Shown here piece after piece: positions 25,439-33,419 of a stretch of DNA of 37,669 nucleotides. The stretch is taken from NCBI GenBank assembly GCA_945860205.1, contig CAMARK010000046.1, forward strand, positions 1-37,669. The letters are read 5' to 3'. The stretch comes from Reyranella massiliensis 521. GTDB taxonomy: Bacteria; Pseudomonadota; Alphaproteobacteria; Reyranellales; Reyranellaceae. How positions within the stretch are numbered: the stretch's first letter is position 1; every line of letters begins with the position of its first letter. Position numbers and translations under genes: made by a program. The notes below the pieces were generated by a model. That model worked only from the letters and a program-made list of their open reading frames with translations. It was not told where the DNA came from and did not search any database.

Positions 25439-25481
25439 TTTATATTCTGCGGCGGCTGCCCCCGGCGAGGAAATCATTTCC
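25439..25481 (-). promoter_or_regulatory. Candidate promoter and operator of the VOC-ligase operon
   Basis: On the minus strand TATAAA (25439-25444 on the plus axis) is a good -10 element 58 nt before the VOC start. The perfect 13-bp palindrome GGAAAT-C-ATTTCC at 25469-25481 lies 25-37 nt further upstream, over the -35 to -50 region, where a repressor or activator could bind. No clear -35 hexamer is seen. Confidence 0.5.
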
Positions 25482-25519
25482 AGGATTTCGCGCAACGGGA
25501 GAATGAACGGCTAAAAGTG

Positions 25520-26383
25520 CTACGTCGTCGCCACCCAGACGCCAGCACAGACCGTGGCGAGACCCAATACGAGGATGATGGTAATGGGCTTGCCCAGCAG
25601 CATCGTTCCGAACGCCATGGCGATCATGGGGTTGATGGTGATCGTGTTCGCCACGCGGGTCGGGCTCGCATACTTGAGCGCCAGCACCCACAGGAAGAAG
25701 CCGAAGGCCCCGCCACCGGCCGCGAGATAGAGGCTGACGAAGGCCTCTGTCGGATCAAAGGATAGAAGCGTCGCCGCGCGGCCGGTAACGAGGCCGAACA
25801 GGATCATCGCGCCGCCGCCCACGACCATGCCGAAGGTCAGGAACCCGAGGGCGCTCGATCGCTGGGTGTAGGGCCGGGAATAGGCGTTGTAGAGCGCCAT
25901 GCAGATCGTGGCGCCCGCCATGATGAGGTCGCCGCGCCAGGCGCCGGCGGGGGCGGTGCCGAGGCTCGCCGACAGGGCGGTCGCTACGCCGCCCATCGCC
26001 AGCAGCACGCCGGATGTCTTACGGACCGAGAGTGCCTCGAGCCCGAGCACGGCGCCCACCACCATGGTCATCAGCGGCAGGGTCGAGAGCGCCAGCGTCC
26101 CGCGCGCCACCGTCGTGTAGGAGAGCGCCAGATTGTAGATGACGAAGAACACGGCGAAGAACAGGAAGCCGAGACCGGCGACCGCTGGCCAGTCGGCGCG
26201 CGGCGGCAGTTTCGGCCTGAGCAGCAGCGCGACGGGCAACAGGCAAAGTGCGCCGCCGCCGAAGCGGATCATCGCGATCGTGAGTGGGTCATGGCTGCCG
26301 ATCAGGAAGCGTGTGGCGACCGCTGCACCGCCGCCCAGCGCGCTTGACAGCACAGCGATCAGGACGCCGGTGGATTCCTTCAT
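25520..26383 (-). CDS. EamA/DMT-family transporter
   Basis: This is a drug/metabolite-superfamily exporter of 287 residues. About ten hydrophobic segments are arranged as two EamA repeats, the first starting LIAVLSSALGGGAAVATRFLI and the second near WRGDLIMAGATICMALYNAYSRP. Members export amino acids, nucleotide precursors or other metabolites; the cargo cannot be told here. It lies 48 nt downstream of ribA on the same strand. The gap includes TACCT-CGC-AGGTA (26419-26431), a small palindrome touching the ribA stop codon. A role in flavin or precursor export is conceivable but unsupported. Confidence 0.92.
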   Translation of the reverse strand: MKESTGVLIAVLSSALGGGAAVATRFLIGSHDPLTIAMIRFGGGALCLLPVALLLRPKLPPRADWPAVAGLGFLFFAVFFVIYNLALSYTTVARGTLALSTLPLMTMVVGAVLGLEALSVRKTSGVLLAMGGVATALSASLGTAPAGAWRGDLIMAGATICMALYNAYSRPYTQRSSALGFLTFGMVVGGGAMILFGLVTGRAATLLSFDPTEAFVSLYLAAGGGAFGFFLWVLALKYASPTRVANTITINPMIAMAFGTMLLGKPITIILVLGLATVCAGVWVATT

Positions 26384-26431
26384 CGCCGCACTTTGGAGCA
26401 GCGCCCGGTGCGGGCAACTACCTCGCAGGTA

Positions 26432-27613
26432 TTAGAGCAGGTGGCCCGCGCGTTCAGCCTTGGTGCGCAGGTAGTTCTCGTTGTGGCCGTTGGCCGGGAA
26501 AGAATGCGCCACGCGCTCGGCGACCGCGATGCCGTAGCGCTCCAGCCCGCGGATCTTCTCCGGATTGTTGGTCATCACGCGCACCCGTTGGATGCCCATG
26601 CGGGCCAGCATGGTCGCCGCCGGCGCATAGATGCGCTCGTCGGCGTCGAAGCCCAACTGCTCGTTGGCGTCGATCGTGTCGAAGCCGTCGTCCTGGAGTT
26701 CGTAGGCCCGCAGCTTGTTGACCAGGCCGATGCCGCGGCCTTCCTGTGCGAGATAGAGCAGCACGCCCGAGCCCTGCTTGGCGAGCTCGGCGATGGCGCC
26801 GCGCAGCTGGACGCCGCAGTCGCAGCGCAGCGAGCCCAGGAGATCCCCGGTGAAGCACTCGGAATGGAGCCGGATCAGAACCGGCTCGGTCGGGTCGATC
26901 TCGCCGACCACGATGGCGAGATGCTCCTTGCCGCCGTCGCTCGGACGCCAGGCGAGGATGCGCGCATTCTCGGCGCCTTCGAGCGGCACATGCGCCTGCG
27001 CCACCTGCTGCAGGGTGCGCGAGGCGGTATCCTCGTAGGCCAGAATGTCGGTGGCCTCGACATAGATCAGGTCCTGATCGCGCGCCCAGTCACGCCGCTT
27101 GTTGTTGGGGTCGCGGCTGAGTGGTCCTAGCACGACGGCGGGCAGCAGGCGGGCGAGCTTGGCGAGCTCGATCGCGGTCTGGGCGATCAGCGGCGCGTGG
27201 CTTGCCACCGGCCGCGACAGGTGGCGGAGCGCGACGTGGCGGGCCGCCGTGCCCTTGTGATCGGGCGGCACGCTCTCATGTGGTTGCAGGATGACGTCGA
27301 CCGGCACCCCTTCGGGCAGGTCGAGGGTGATCGGCTTGTTGGTTTCACCCATGCCGCCGGCGATATGAGGCGGGATTTCCATGCCGATCGCCTCGGCGCG
27401 GCGGCGCGTGGTGACCAGCACGGGCGCCGCCTGGGCAAGACCCTGGAGGCGCTGAAGCGCCCGCGGGCCGCAGGATTCGGCGGCAATCGCCAAGCCGCCA
27501 TGGCCATTGTCATCACGTATCACGACGATGCCGCCCCGGCGCAGCTCGGCCATGGCGCGTTCGACGGCGGCGAGCGCCGATGCTGTGCGGGAATGAACCT
27601 GACCCGGGATCAT
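26432..27613 (-). CDS. ribA: GTP cyclohydrolase II with degenerate RibB-like N-terminal half
   Basis: The C-terminal half (about residues 195-393) opens GTP to the pyrimidine precursor of riboflavin. It has the zinc Cys set in SECFTGDLLGSLRCDCG, the GTP-binding EGRGIGL, and DERIYAP where E. coli RibA has its catalytic DLR. The N-terminal half resembles 3,4-dihydroxybutanone-phosphate synthase in outline (RRGGIVVIRDDNGHGG), but the metal-binding EDRENEGD motif is missing, so RibB activity is not expected. ATG 27613 is preferred because AAGGAA precedes it; ATG 27628 has no visible binding site. The gene diverges from a response-regulator gene. Confidence 0.92.
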   Translation of the reverse strand: MIPGQVHSRTASALAAVERAMAELRRGGIVVIRDDNGHGGLAIAAESCGPRALQRLQGLAQAAPVLVTTRRRAEAIGMEIPPHIAGGMGETNKPITLDLPEGVPVDVILQPHESVPPDHKGTAARHVALRHLSRPVASHAPLIAQTAIELAKLARLLPAVVLGPLSRDPNNKRRDWARDQDLIYVEATDILAYEDTASRTLQQVAQAHVPLEGAENARILAWRPSDGGKEHLAIVVGEIDPTEPVLIRLHSECFTGDLLGSLRCDCGVQLRGAIAELAKQGSGVLLYLAQEGRGIGLVNKLRAYELQDDGFDTIDANEQLGFDADERIYAPAATMLARMGIQRVRVMTNNPEKIRGLERYGIAVAERVAHSFPANGHNENYLRTKAERAGHLL

Positions 27614-27630
27614 GCTTTCCTTTACCATGG

Positions 27631-27657
27631 GTGGGCACTTGCGGGGTGGGCATTTGC
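27631..27657. repeat. Two direct repeats GTGGGCAYTTGC upstream of ribA and the regulator gene
   Basis: GTGGGCACTTGC (27631-27642) and GTGGGCATTTGC (27646-27657) differ at one base and start 15 nt apart. They lie in the 128-nt gap between ribA and the divergent OmpR-type regulator gene. OmpR-family proteins usually bind tandem direct repeats, so this may be an operator (inference). Confidence 0.5.
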
Positions 27658-27741
27658 CGAAGTGAACCGCTTTTTCGCCTGCATCGTACCAGATAGAGTG
27701 GCCCAGATAATGTGGGACGGCGACGCGCAGGTAGCATCAGC

Positions 27742-28440
27742 ATGTCAGTGAACAATCGTGGCAAGAAAATCCTGCTGGTCGACGACGACCAGGCGCTGCG
27801 CACCGTGCTGGCCGAGCAGCTCGATCTCTATGACGGCTTCACCACCATCCAGGTCGGCACCGCGGCCGAGGGGCTGGAGAAGGCCAAGCTCGCGCATTAC
27901 GACGCCATCCTGCTCGACATCGGGCTGCCCGACATGGACGGCCGCGAACTCTGCAAGCTGATGCGGCGCCAGGGCGTGCGCTCGCCCGTCATCATGCTGA
28001 CGGCCGCCGACAGCGATGCCGACACCATCCTGGGCCTCGAATCGGGGGCCAACGACTACGTCACCAAGCCGTTCCGCATCAACGTCCTGCTCGCCCGACT
28101 GCGCGCCCACCTGCGCCAGCATGAGCGCAGCGAGGACGCAATCATGACCATCGGCCCCTACGAATTCCATCCGGCGGCCAAGATGCTGATGGAGAAGGGC
28201 GGCAAGAAGAAGGTCCGGCTCACCGACAAGGAAGCCTCGATCCTGAAATACCTGTTCCGGGCCGGCGACCGCCCTGTGGCGCGCGACATCCTGCTGAACG
28301 AGGTCTGGGGCTACAACGCCGGGGTCACCACCCACACGCTGGAAACCCACATCTACCGCCTGCGCCAGAAGATCGAGAAGGATCCGGCCAATGCGGCCAT
28401 CCTGATCACCGATCGGGGCGGCTATCGCCTGCAGCCGTAA
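27742..28440 (+). CDS. OmpR/PhoB-family response regulator
   Basis: This two-component transcription factor has 232 residues. The receiver domain (about 8-122) contains the acidic pocket VDDD, the phospho-acceptor Asp59 in LLDIGLPDMDG, the switch Thr in MLTAADS and Lys in YVTKPF. The C-terminal winged helix (about 140-232) has LTDKEASILKYLF and the recognition region GVTTHTLETHIYRLRQKIE. ATG 27742 removes an unconserved extension. No histidine kinase gene is adjacent, so the partner must lie elsewhere. It is divergent from ribA. The downstream diiron-protein gene is 75 nt away on the same strand but probably has its own promoter. Confidence 0.93.
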   Translation: MSVNNRGKKILLVDDDQALRTVLAEQLDLYDGFTTIQVGTAAEGLEKAKLAHYDAILLDIGLPDMDGRELCKLMRRQGVRSPVIMLTAADSDADTILGLESGANDYVTKPFRINVLLARLRAHLRQHERSEDAIMTIGPYEFHPAAKMLMEKGGKKKVRLTDKEASILKYLFRAGDRPVARDILLNEVWGYNAGVTTHTLETHIYRLRQKIEKDPANAAILITDRGGYRLQP

Positions 28441-28515
28441 TCGACTTGCCAGAAGGTGACCGGTGCGTCATCTTTTTGCCAACCTGACAGACGATGGCCC
28501 CGGGAGGGCTCCGCC

Positions 28516-29583
28516 ATGAGCACGCAGCGCATCTACGCCCTGCCCGTCGAACTCACCGAGTGGAAGTTCGATGGCGCGACCGACCTCCAGTTCAATTGGG
28601 AGTACGACGACGGCTCCGCGCCGCTGCTCGAACTCTACGAGAAGGGCAAGCAGCAGCAGTGGGACGCCAGCACGCGGCTCGACTGGTCGCTCGAGCTCAA
28701 TCCCGACAATCCCATGGAGCTCAAGGACGAGGCGATCTCGATCTGGGGCACCGACTACTGGAACAAGATGACCGAGAAGGAGCGGAGCTGGTTGCGCCTC
28801 CATCTCCAGGCCAACTCGATCTCGCAGTTCATGCACGGCGAGCAGGGTGCGCTGATCGCCACCGCCAAGATCGTCGGCACCGTGCCCGACATGAATGCCA
28901 AGTTCTATGCCGCCACGCAGGTGATGGACGAGGCGCGCCACGTCGAAGCTTATAAGCGGCTGCTGCACGAGAAGTTCAAGGTCGCCTATCCGATCAACAA
29001 GGCGCTGCAGACGCTGCTCGAGCAGACGCTGACCGACCGCCGCTGGGACATGACCTATCTCGGCATGCAGGTGCTGATCGAAGGCCTCGCGCTGGCCGCC
29101 TTCCAGTCGATCCGCGACAAGGCGGGCAACACGCTGGCCGGCGCCGTCAACGCCTACGTCATGCAGGACGAGGCGCGCCATGTTTCCTTCGGCCGGCTGG
29201 CGTTGCGCGAATACTACCCGCAGCTCTCCGACGCCGAGCGCGACGAGCGCGAGGAGTTCGTGGTCGAGGCGCTCTATTTCATGCGCGACCGCTTCAACCA
29301 GTCGGAAGTGTGGGAGCGGCTCGGGCTGCCGGCCAAGATGCTCGACGACATCCACTACAACTCCAAGCAGATGCAATCCTTCCGCGGCCGGCTGTTCAGC
29401 CGCGTCGTACCGACGGTGAAGGATATCGGCCTGTGGGGGCCGCGGGTGCAGAAGGCTTTCGCCGAGATGGGCGTGATGGAATACGCCAAGATCAACGTCA
29501 CCGAACAGCTTGCCAACGATGGCAAGGTGGCCGAGGAGTTCGACAAGAAGATGTTTGTCGAGAAGGCGATCGCGGCCGAATAG
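28516..29583 (+). CDS. Ferritin-like diiron protein, copy 1
   Basis: This is a four-helix-bundle diiron protein of 355 residues. Six carboxylate/His ligands are visible in the classical pattern: Glu109, Glu139, His142 (HGEQGA ... DEARH) and Glu189, Glu219, His222 (IEGLAL ... DEARH), with 30 residues between the two Glu of each half. Automatic annotation often names such proteins ribonucleotide reductase beta. It lacks an obvious radical Tyr context and an alpha subunit nearby, so an R2-like oxidase or N-oxygenase is more likely (inference). ATG 28516 follows GGGAGGG. A paralog of the same length lies at 32304, about seven in ten residues identical by eye. Confidence 0.88.
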   Translation: MSTQRIYALPVELTEWKFDGATDLQFNWEYDDGSAPLLELYEKGKQQQWDASTRLDWSLELNPDNPMELKDEAISIWGTDYWNKMTEKERSWLRLHLQANSISQFMHGEQGALIATAKIVGTVPDMNAKFYAATQVMDEARHVEAYKRLLHEKFKVAYPINKALQTLLEQTLTDRRWDMTYLGMQVLIEGLALAAFQSIRDKAGNTLAGAVNAYVMQDEARHVSFGRLALREYYPQLSDAERDEREEFVVEALYFMRDRFNQSEVWERLGLPAKMLDDIHYNSKQMQSFRGRLFSRVVPTVKDIGLWGPRVQKAFAEMGVMEYAKINVTEQLANDGKVAEEFDKKMFVEKAIAAE

Positions 29584-29619
29584 CTGCCTTGCCTCGTACA
29601 AGACCGGACGGGGCAAAAT

Positions 29620-31125
29620 ATGAAAAAGTCGATCGCATCCGTCCTGCTGTACGCGGTCATGGCGGCACTTGCCTTCAGCGCACCGGCGCCGGCGCGGGGG
29701 ACGCCTGCCAAGACCGACTACCAGGCAACCCGGCAGTACTATGACAGTCTGATCGCCGGTCCGAGCCCCAACCTCGCGGCCCTCACTCTGCTGATGACGA
29801 TGATGCCCAAGGGCGGCGACCTGCATCATCACTATGCTGGCGCGATCTACGTCGAAACCTTTCTCGATTGGATCAAGCAGAAGGCCTATTGCATCTATCG
29901 CGCCGACAATTCCGAGCTCAAGGCCATCAGGTTCCGCGTCGAGACGAAGCCGGGCGGGCTGAGCCCTGCGGCGCGCGCCCTGTGCCTCGATGTCGACCAG
30001 GTGCGCGACCCGTCCGACGAAGTCTTCTATCGAGAGCTGCTGTCGCGCTGGTCCGACAAGGATTACAAAAACCACTTCCATCAGCAGGTCGCGCCCGACC
30101 AGCACTTCTTCGACACCTTCGGCTACTTCGGCTCATTCTCCGACGACGACTACAATCAGGGACTGCGCCAGTTGAAAGTCCGCGCGGTCGCGGAAAACGT
30201 GCAGTACATCGAGACCATGTTGCGCAGCGCGCCCGCGCCCGACAACCCGGCGCTCTCCAGGGCAGTCAATGATTTGCCGGCCGACGCGAGCCCGGCCCGG
30301 ATAGAAGCCGCCCTCGCCCCCTTGTACGAATTTCTGACCAGGGACGAGGCCACGGCCAAGGGCGTTGCCGACTATCTGGGCAGCGTCGATGCCGGCGATT
30401 TCAGGATGCGCTTTCAGGCCTATGTGGTCCGCAGCGAGCAGCCGGCCAAGGTGTTCGCCGGCCTGTACTCGGCATTCGCCGCGGTCAACGCCCGCCGCCG
30501 CGTGGTGGCGGTGAACATCGTCGGCCCCGAGGACGGGATCGTGTCGATGCGCGACTACAGTCTGCACATGCGCATGTTCGCCTTTCTGAAACACAAGCAT
30601 CCCGACGTGCGGCTTTCCTTGCATGCCGGCGAACTCACCCTCGGCATGGTGCCGCCGGAGGGGCTGCAAAGCCATATCCGCGAGGCCGTCGAGGTCGCCG
30701 GCGCCGACCGCATCGGCCATGGCGCGGACATCGTTTACGAGCGCGACGCTGTTGGTCTGCTGCGCACCATGCGCGAGCGCGGGGTCGCGGTCGAAATCAA
30801 CCTCACCAGCAACGCCTTCATCCTGGGGGTCAAGAACGAGGCGCATCCGGTGCAGGTCTATCGCCAGCAGGGCGTACCCTTCGTGATCTCCACCGACGAC
30901 CCCGGCGTCTCGCGCAACAACCTGTCGGCTGAGTACGTGCTCTACACCAGCCGCTACAAGCCCAGCTACGATGGGCTGAAGGAAACGGTCTTCAACAGCA
31001 TCCGCTACTCGTTCCTCTCCGAGGCCGAGAAAGCCGCCGAATTGAAGGTCCTCACACAGCGCTTTACCGCGTTCGAAGCCAGGGGGCGGGAACTGGCGGC
31101 CGGCGCGTCGACCAGGCAGAAATAG
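29620..31125 (+). CDS. Exported adenosine-deaminase-like metallohydrolase
   Basis: The protein has 501 residues with a Sec signal peptide (hydrophobic LLYAVMAALAFSAPAPA). The deaminase signature follows in order: the zinc HxH in GGDLHHHYAGA (His69, His71), SLHAGE with the third zinc His and the catalytic Glu nearby, RIGHG, and STDDPGV with the final Asp pair. Length and leader resemble the secreted ADGF/CECR1 group rather than cytosolic adenosine deaminase (about 340). It probably deaminates adenosine or a related nucleoside in the periplasm (inference). The gene starts 36 nt after the first diiron gene and ends 5 nt before the convergent reductase gene. Confidence 0.88.
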   Translation: MKKSIASVLLYAVMAALAFSAPAPARGTPAKTDYQATRQYYDSLIAGPSPNLAALTLLMTMMPKGGDLHHHYAGAIYVETFLDWIKQKAYCIYRADNSELKAIRFRVETKPGGLSPAARALCLDVDQVRDPSDEVFYRELLSRWSDKDYKNHFHQQVAPDQHFFDTFGYFGSFSDDDYNQGLRQLKVRAVAENVQYIETMLRSAPAPDNPALSRAVNDLPADASPARIEAALAPLYEFLTRDEATAKGVADYLGSVDAGDFRMRFQAYVVRSEQPAKVFAGLYSAFAAVNARRRVVAVNIVGPEDGIVSMRDYSLHMRMFAFLKHKHPDVRLSLHAGELTLGMVPPEGLQSHIREAVEVAGADRIGHGADIVYERDAVGLLRTMRERGVAVEINLTSNAFILGVKNEAHPVQVYRQQGVPFVISTDDPGVSRNNLSAEYVLYTSRYKPSYDGLKETVFNSIRYSFLSEAEKAAELKVLTQRFTAFEARGRELAAGASTRQK

Positions 31126-31130
31126 TTCGG

Positions 31131-32168
31131 CTACACCACGTCGTAGGTGATCTCGACCTCGGGACCGAAGCAATGGCCCTGGCAGGTGAGGATCCAGTTA
31201 TTAGCGAGATCGTCGGCCGTGTAGATGTCGTTGTTGGCCAGTACGACCTTGCCCTTGATACTCTTGGCGGCACACGAGGCGCAGAAGCCTTCCTCGCACG
31301 ACGACAGCGGATTGAGTCCCGCCGCCCGCGCCGCGACCAGGATGGTTTGCCCCTTCTGGTAGGGCACCTTGTGCGTCTTGCCCTCGAAATGGATCGTGAT
31401 CTCACTCGGGATCACCTCACCTTCCGTCGGTTCGACTGGCACCGCGTCGTTGCCTGAAGCCTCGAAGCGCTCGATGTGCACACGCTCGCGCGGCATGCCG
31501 GCGGCGATCAGGGTGCTCTCCACCAGCGCCATGAAGGGACCCGGCCCGCAGAGATAGGCCTCGGCGACTTCAAAGCCTTTGAGCGCGGCCAGGATTTCCT
31601 CGGGCTTGGTCAGGCCCTGCGTGGCGTCGAGATGATGGATGATTTCCAGGCGGCCCGGATTGGCCTTCATCAGCGCTTCGAACTCGGCATCGAAGATGAT
31701 CGAGGGCTTGTCGCGGTTGGCGTAGAAGAGCCGCAAATGACGCTGGCCCTCTTTGAGAGCGCTCTTGATCAGCGACATCATCGGCGTGATGCCGCTGCCG
31801 CCACCGAACAGCAACACCGGCGCGTCGCCGGCATCCAGCACGAAGCGGCCGGCCGGCGGCAGCACGTCGAGCGTGCCGCCTTCCTTCAGCGCGTCGTGGA
31901 ACCAGTTGGAGCCTTTGCCCCCGCCGACACGCTTCACCGTCACCTTGGGCAGGCTGTCGATCCCGGGTGCGCTCGAAAGCGAATAGCAGCGGTTGAAGGC
32001 GCCATCGGCGTACGGCACCCGGAAGGTCAGGAACTGGCCCGCCCGGTACTGGAATTTCGCGGCCAGATCGCCGGGGACCTCGAGCACGAAGGAGCGCGCA
32101 TCCGGCGTTTCCTGGATGATCTTGGCGATGCGCAACTGATGATAAGACATAGGTAAATCCGCGTTCAT
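31131..32168 (-). CDS. Ferredoxin-NAD(P) reductase with C-terminal 2Fe-2S domain (PaaE/KshB type)
   Basis: This is an electron-transfer component of 345 residues: an FAD domain (RCYSLSSAPG), an NAD domain (LLFGGGSGITPMMS, and LCGPGPFM) and a plant-type 2Fe-2S domain near the C-terminus with Cys in SSCEEGFCASCAAK and the fourth in ILTCQGH. Such reductases pass electrons from NAD(P)H to diiron or Rieske oxygenases. Its gene is divergent from the second diiron gene and 1.5 kb from the first, so it is the likely electron donor for both (inference). ATG 32168 and ATG 32150 are both possible; neither has a strong binding site. Confidence 0.92.
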   Translation of the reverse strand: MNADLPMSYHQLRIAKIIQETPDARSFVLEVPGDLAAKFQYRAGQFLTFRVPYADGAFNRCYSLSSAPGIDSLPKVTVKRVGGGKGSNWFHDALKEGGTLDVLPPAGRFVLDAGDAPVLLFGGGSGITPMMSLIKSALKEGQRHLRLFYANRDKPSIIFDAEFEALMKANPGRLEIIHHLDATQGLTKPEEILAALKGFEVAEAYLCGPGPFMALVESTLIAAGMPRERVHIERFEASGNDAVPVEPTEGEVIPSEITIHFEGKTHKVPYQKGQTILVAARAAGLNPLSSCEEGFCASCAAKSIKGKVVLANNDIYTADDLANNWILTCQGHCFGPEVEITYDVV

Positions 32169-32197
32169 TGACCGTGCGATTTCCGAGGTGGGACTCT

Positions 32198-32214
32198 CTA
32201 TCAGACTGTGATAG
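32198..32214. promoter_or_regulatory. 17-bp palindrome in divergent reductase/diiron promoter
   Basis: CTATCA (32198-32203) and TGATAG (32209-32214) are exact reverse complements with a 5-nt spacer, 30 nt upstream of the reductase start and 90 nt upstream of the second diiron start. Its position between two divergent genes suggests a shared operator. Confidence 0.5.
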
Positions 32215-32233
32215 TTTCCGCCCAGAAAAATGA

Positions 32234-32259
32234 ACGGAGCGTCATGTTCGTCGCTCCGT
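32234..32259 (+). other. Hairpin in the probable 5' leader of diiron copy 2
   Basis: ACGGAGCG (32234-32241) and CGCTCCGT (32252-32259) pair perfectly over a 10-nt loop. The stem lies 45 nt before the start codon and could stabilise or regulate the leader mRNA. Confidence 0.45.
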
Positions 32260-32303
32260 CCCTCGGGATGGGACTGCTTTCAGCGTCAGGAGGCAAGAGA
32301 CAC

Positions 32304-33371
32304 ATGAGCACACAGAAGATCTACGCGCTGCCGGTCGAAACGACGGGCTGGAAATTCGATGGCGCCACCGAAATTTCCTTCAACTGGGAATACGACGAGG
32401 GCTCGTCCGACCTGCTGAACCTCTACGAAAAAGGCAAGCAGCAGCAGTGGGACACGTCCACCCGCATCGACTGGACGCAGGAGCTGTTCGAAGGCAACCC
32501 CATGGGCATGGCCGACGAGTCGATCCCGATCTACGGCTCGCCCTTCTGGGAGAAAATGACCGACAAGGAGAAGGACTGGCTGCGCTTCAACCTGCAGTGC
32601 CATTCCATCTGCCAGTTCATGCACGGCGAGCAGGGCGCGCTGATCGCGACGGCCAAGATCGTCAACACCGTGCCGGACATGAACGCCAAGTTCTATGCCG
32701 CCACCCAGGTGATGGACGAGGCCCGCCATGTCGAGAGTTATAAGCGGCTGATCCACGAAAAGTTCAAGTGCGCCTACCCGATCACGCCGTCGCTAAAACA
32801 GCTCCTCGAGCAGACGCTGACCGACCGCCGCTGGGACATGACCTACCTCGGCATGCAGGTGCTGATCGAAGGCCTGGCGCTGGCCGCCTTCCAGCGCATC
32901 CGCGACACCGCCAAGAACAACCTCGCCGGCGCGGTCAACGCCTACGTCATGCAGGACGAGGCGCGCCACGTCACGTTCGGCCGCATGGCGCTGCGCGAAT
33001 ACTACCCGCATCTGAGCGACGCCGAGCGCGCCGAGCGTGAGGAATTCGTCGTCGAGGCGCTCTACTTCATGCGCGACCGCTTCAACCAGGCCGAGGTTTG
33101 GATGCGATCGGGCCTGCCGGTCGATAAGCTGATGGAGTATGCCTACAACTCCGGCGCCATGCAGTCGTTCCGCAGCAGGCTCTTCACCCGCATCGTGCCG
33201 ATCCTCAAGGAGATCGGCCTGTTCGGACCCAAGGTGCAGAAGGCACTGGGCGACATGGGCGTGATGGAATACGCCAAGATCGACATCAACGAACTGATCG
33301 GCAACGACCTCAAGGTCGCCGACGACTTCGACAAGAAGAAGTTCGTGCAGGACGCGATCGCCGCCGAATAG
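32304..33371 (+). CDS. Ferritin-like diiron protein, copy 2
   Basis: This is the paralog of the gene at 28516, with 355 residues alignable without gaps. All six predicted iron ligands are kept at the same positions (Glu109, Glu139, His142, Glu189, Glu219, His222). Differences cluster in residues 30-105 and 270-345, which may alter substrate or partner binding. ATG 32304 follows AGGAGG with a 10-nt spacing; an in-frame ATG upstream at 32244 has no family similarity behind it. Having its own divergent promoter with the reductase suggests that this copy is the main partner. A strong terminator follows at 33393. Confidence 0.88.
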   Translation: MSTQKIYALPVETTGWKFDGATEISFNWEYDEGSSDLLNLYEKGKQQQWDTSTRIDWTQELFEGNPMGMADESIPIYGSPFWEKMTDKEKDWLRFNLQCHSICQFMHGEQGALIATAKIVNTVPDMNAKFYAATQVMDEARHVESYKRLIHEKFKCAYPITPSLKQLLEQTLTDRRWDMTYLGMQVLIEGLALAAFQRIRDTAKNNLAGAVNAYVMQDEARHVTFGRMALREYYPHLSDAERAEREEFVVEALYFMRDRFNQAEVWMRSGLPVDKLMEYAYNSGAMQSFRSRLFTRIVPILKEIGLFGPKVQKALGDMGVMEYAKIDINELIGNDLKVADDFDKKKFVQDAIAAE

Positions 33372-33392
33372 CCGCCGCTCTAACGAGATTGG

Positions 33393-33419
33393 AAAGGGGG
33401 CGCTTGGCGCCCCCTTTTT
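33393..33419 (+). terminator. Intrinsic terminator after diiron copy 2
   Basis: GGGGGCGC (33396-33403), loop TTG, GCGCCCCC (33407-33414), then TTTTT. With the flanking AAA/TTT the stem reaches 11 bp. It starts 22 nt after the stop of the diiron gene and overlaps the stop codon of the convergent minus-strand gene (33418-33420). The AAA on the left may also serve that strand weakly. Confidence 0.88.

Noticed and set aside
28516-29583. Naming the diiron proteins ribonucleotide reductase beta
   Set aside because: Only the general ferritin-like ligand pattern is shared; there is no alpha subunit gene and the N-terminal half differs from R2.
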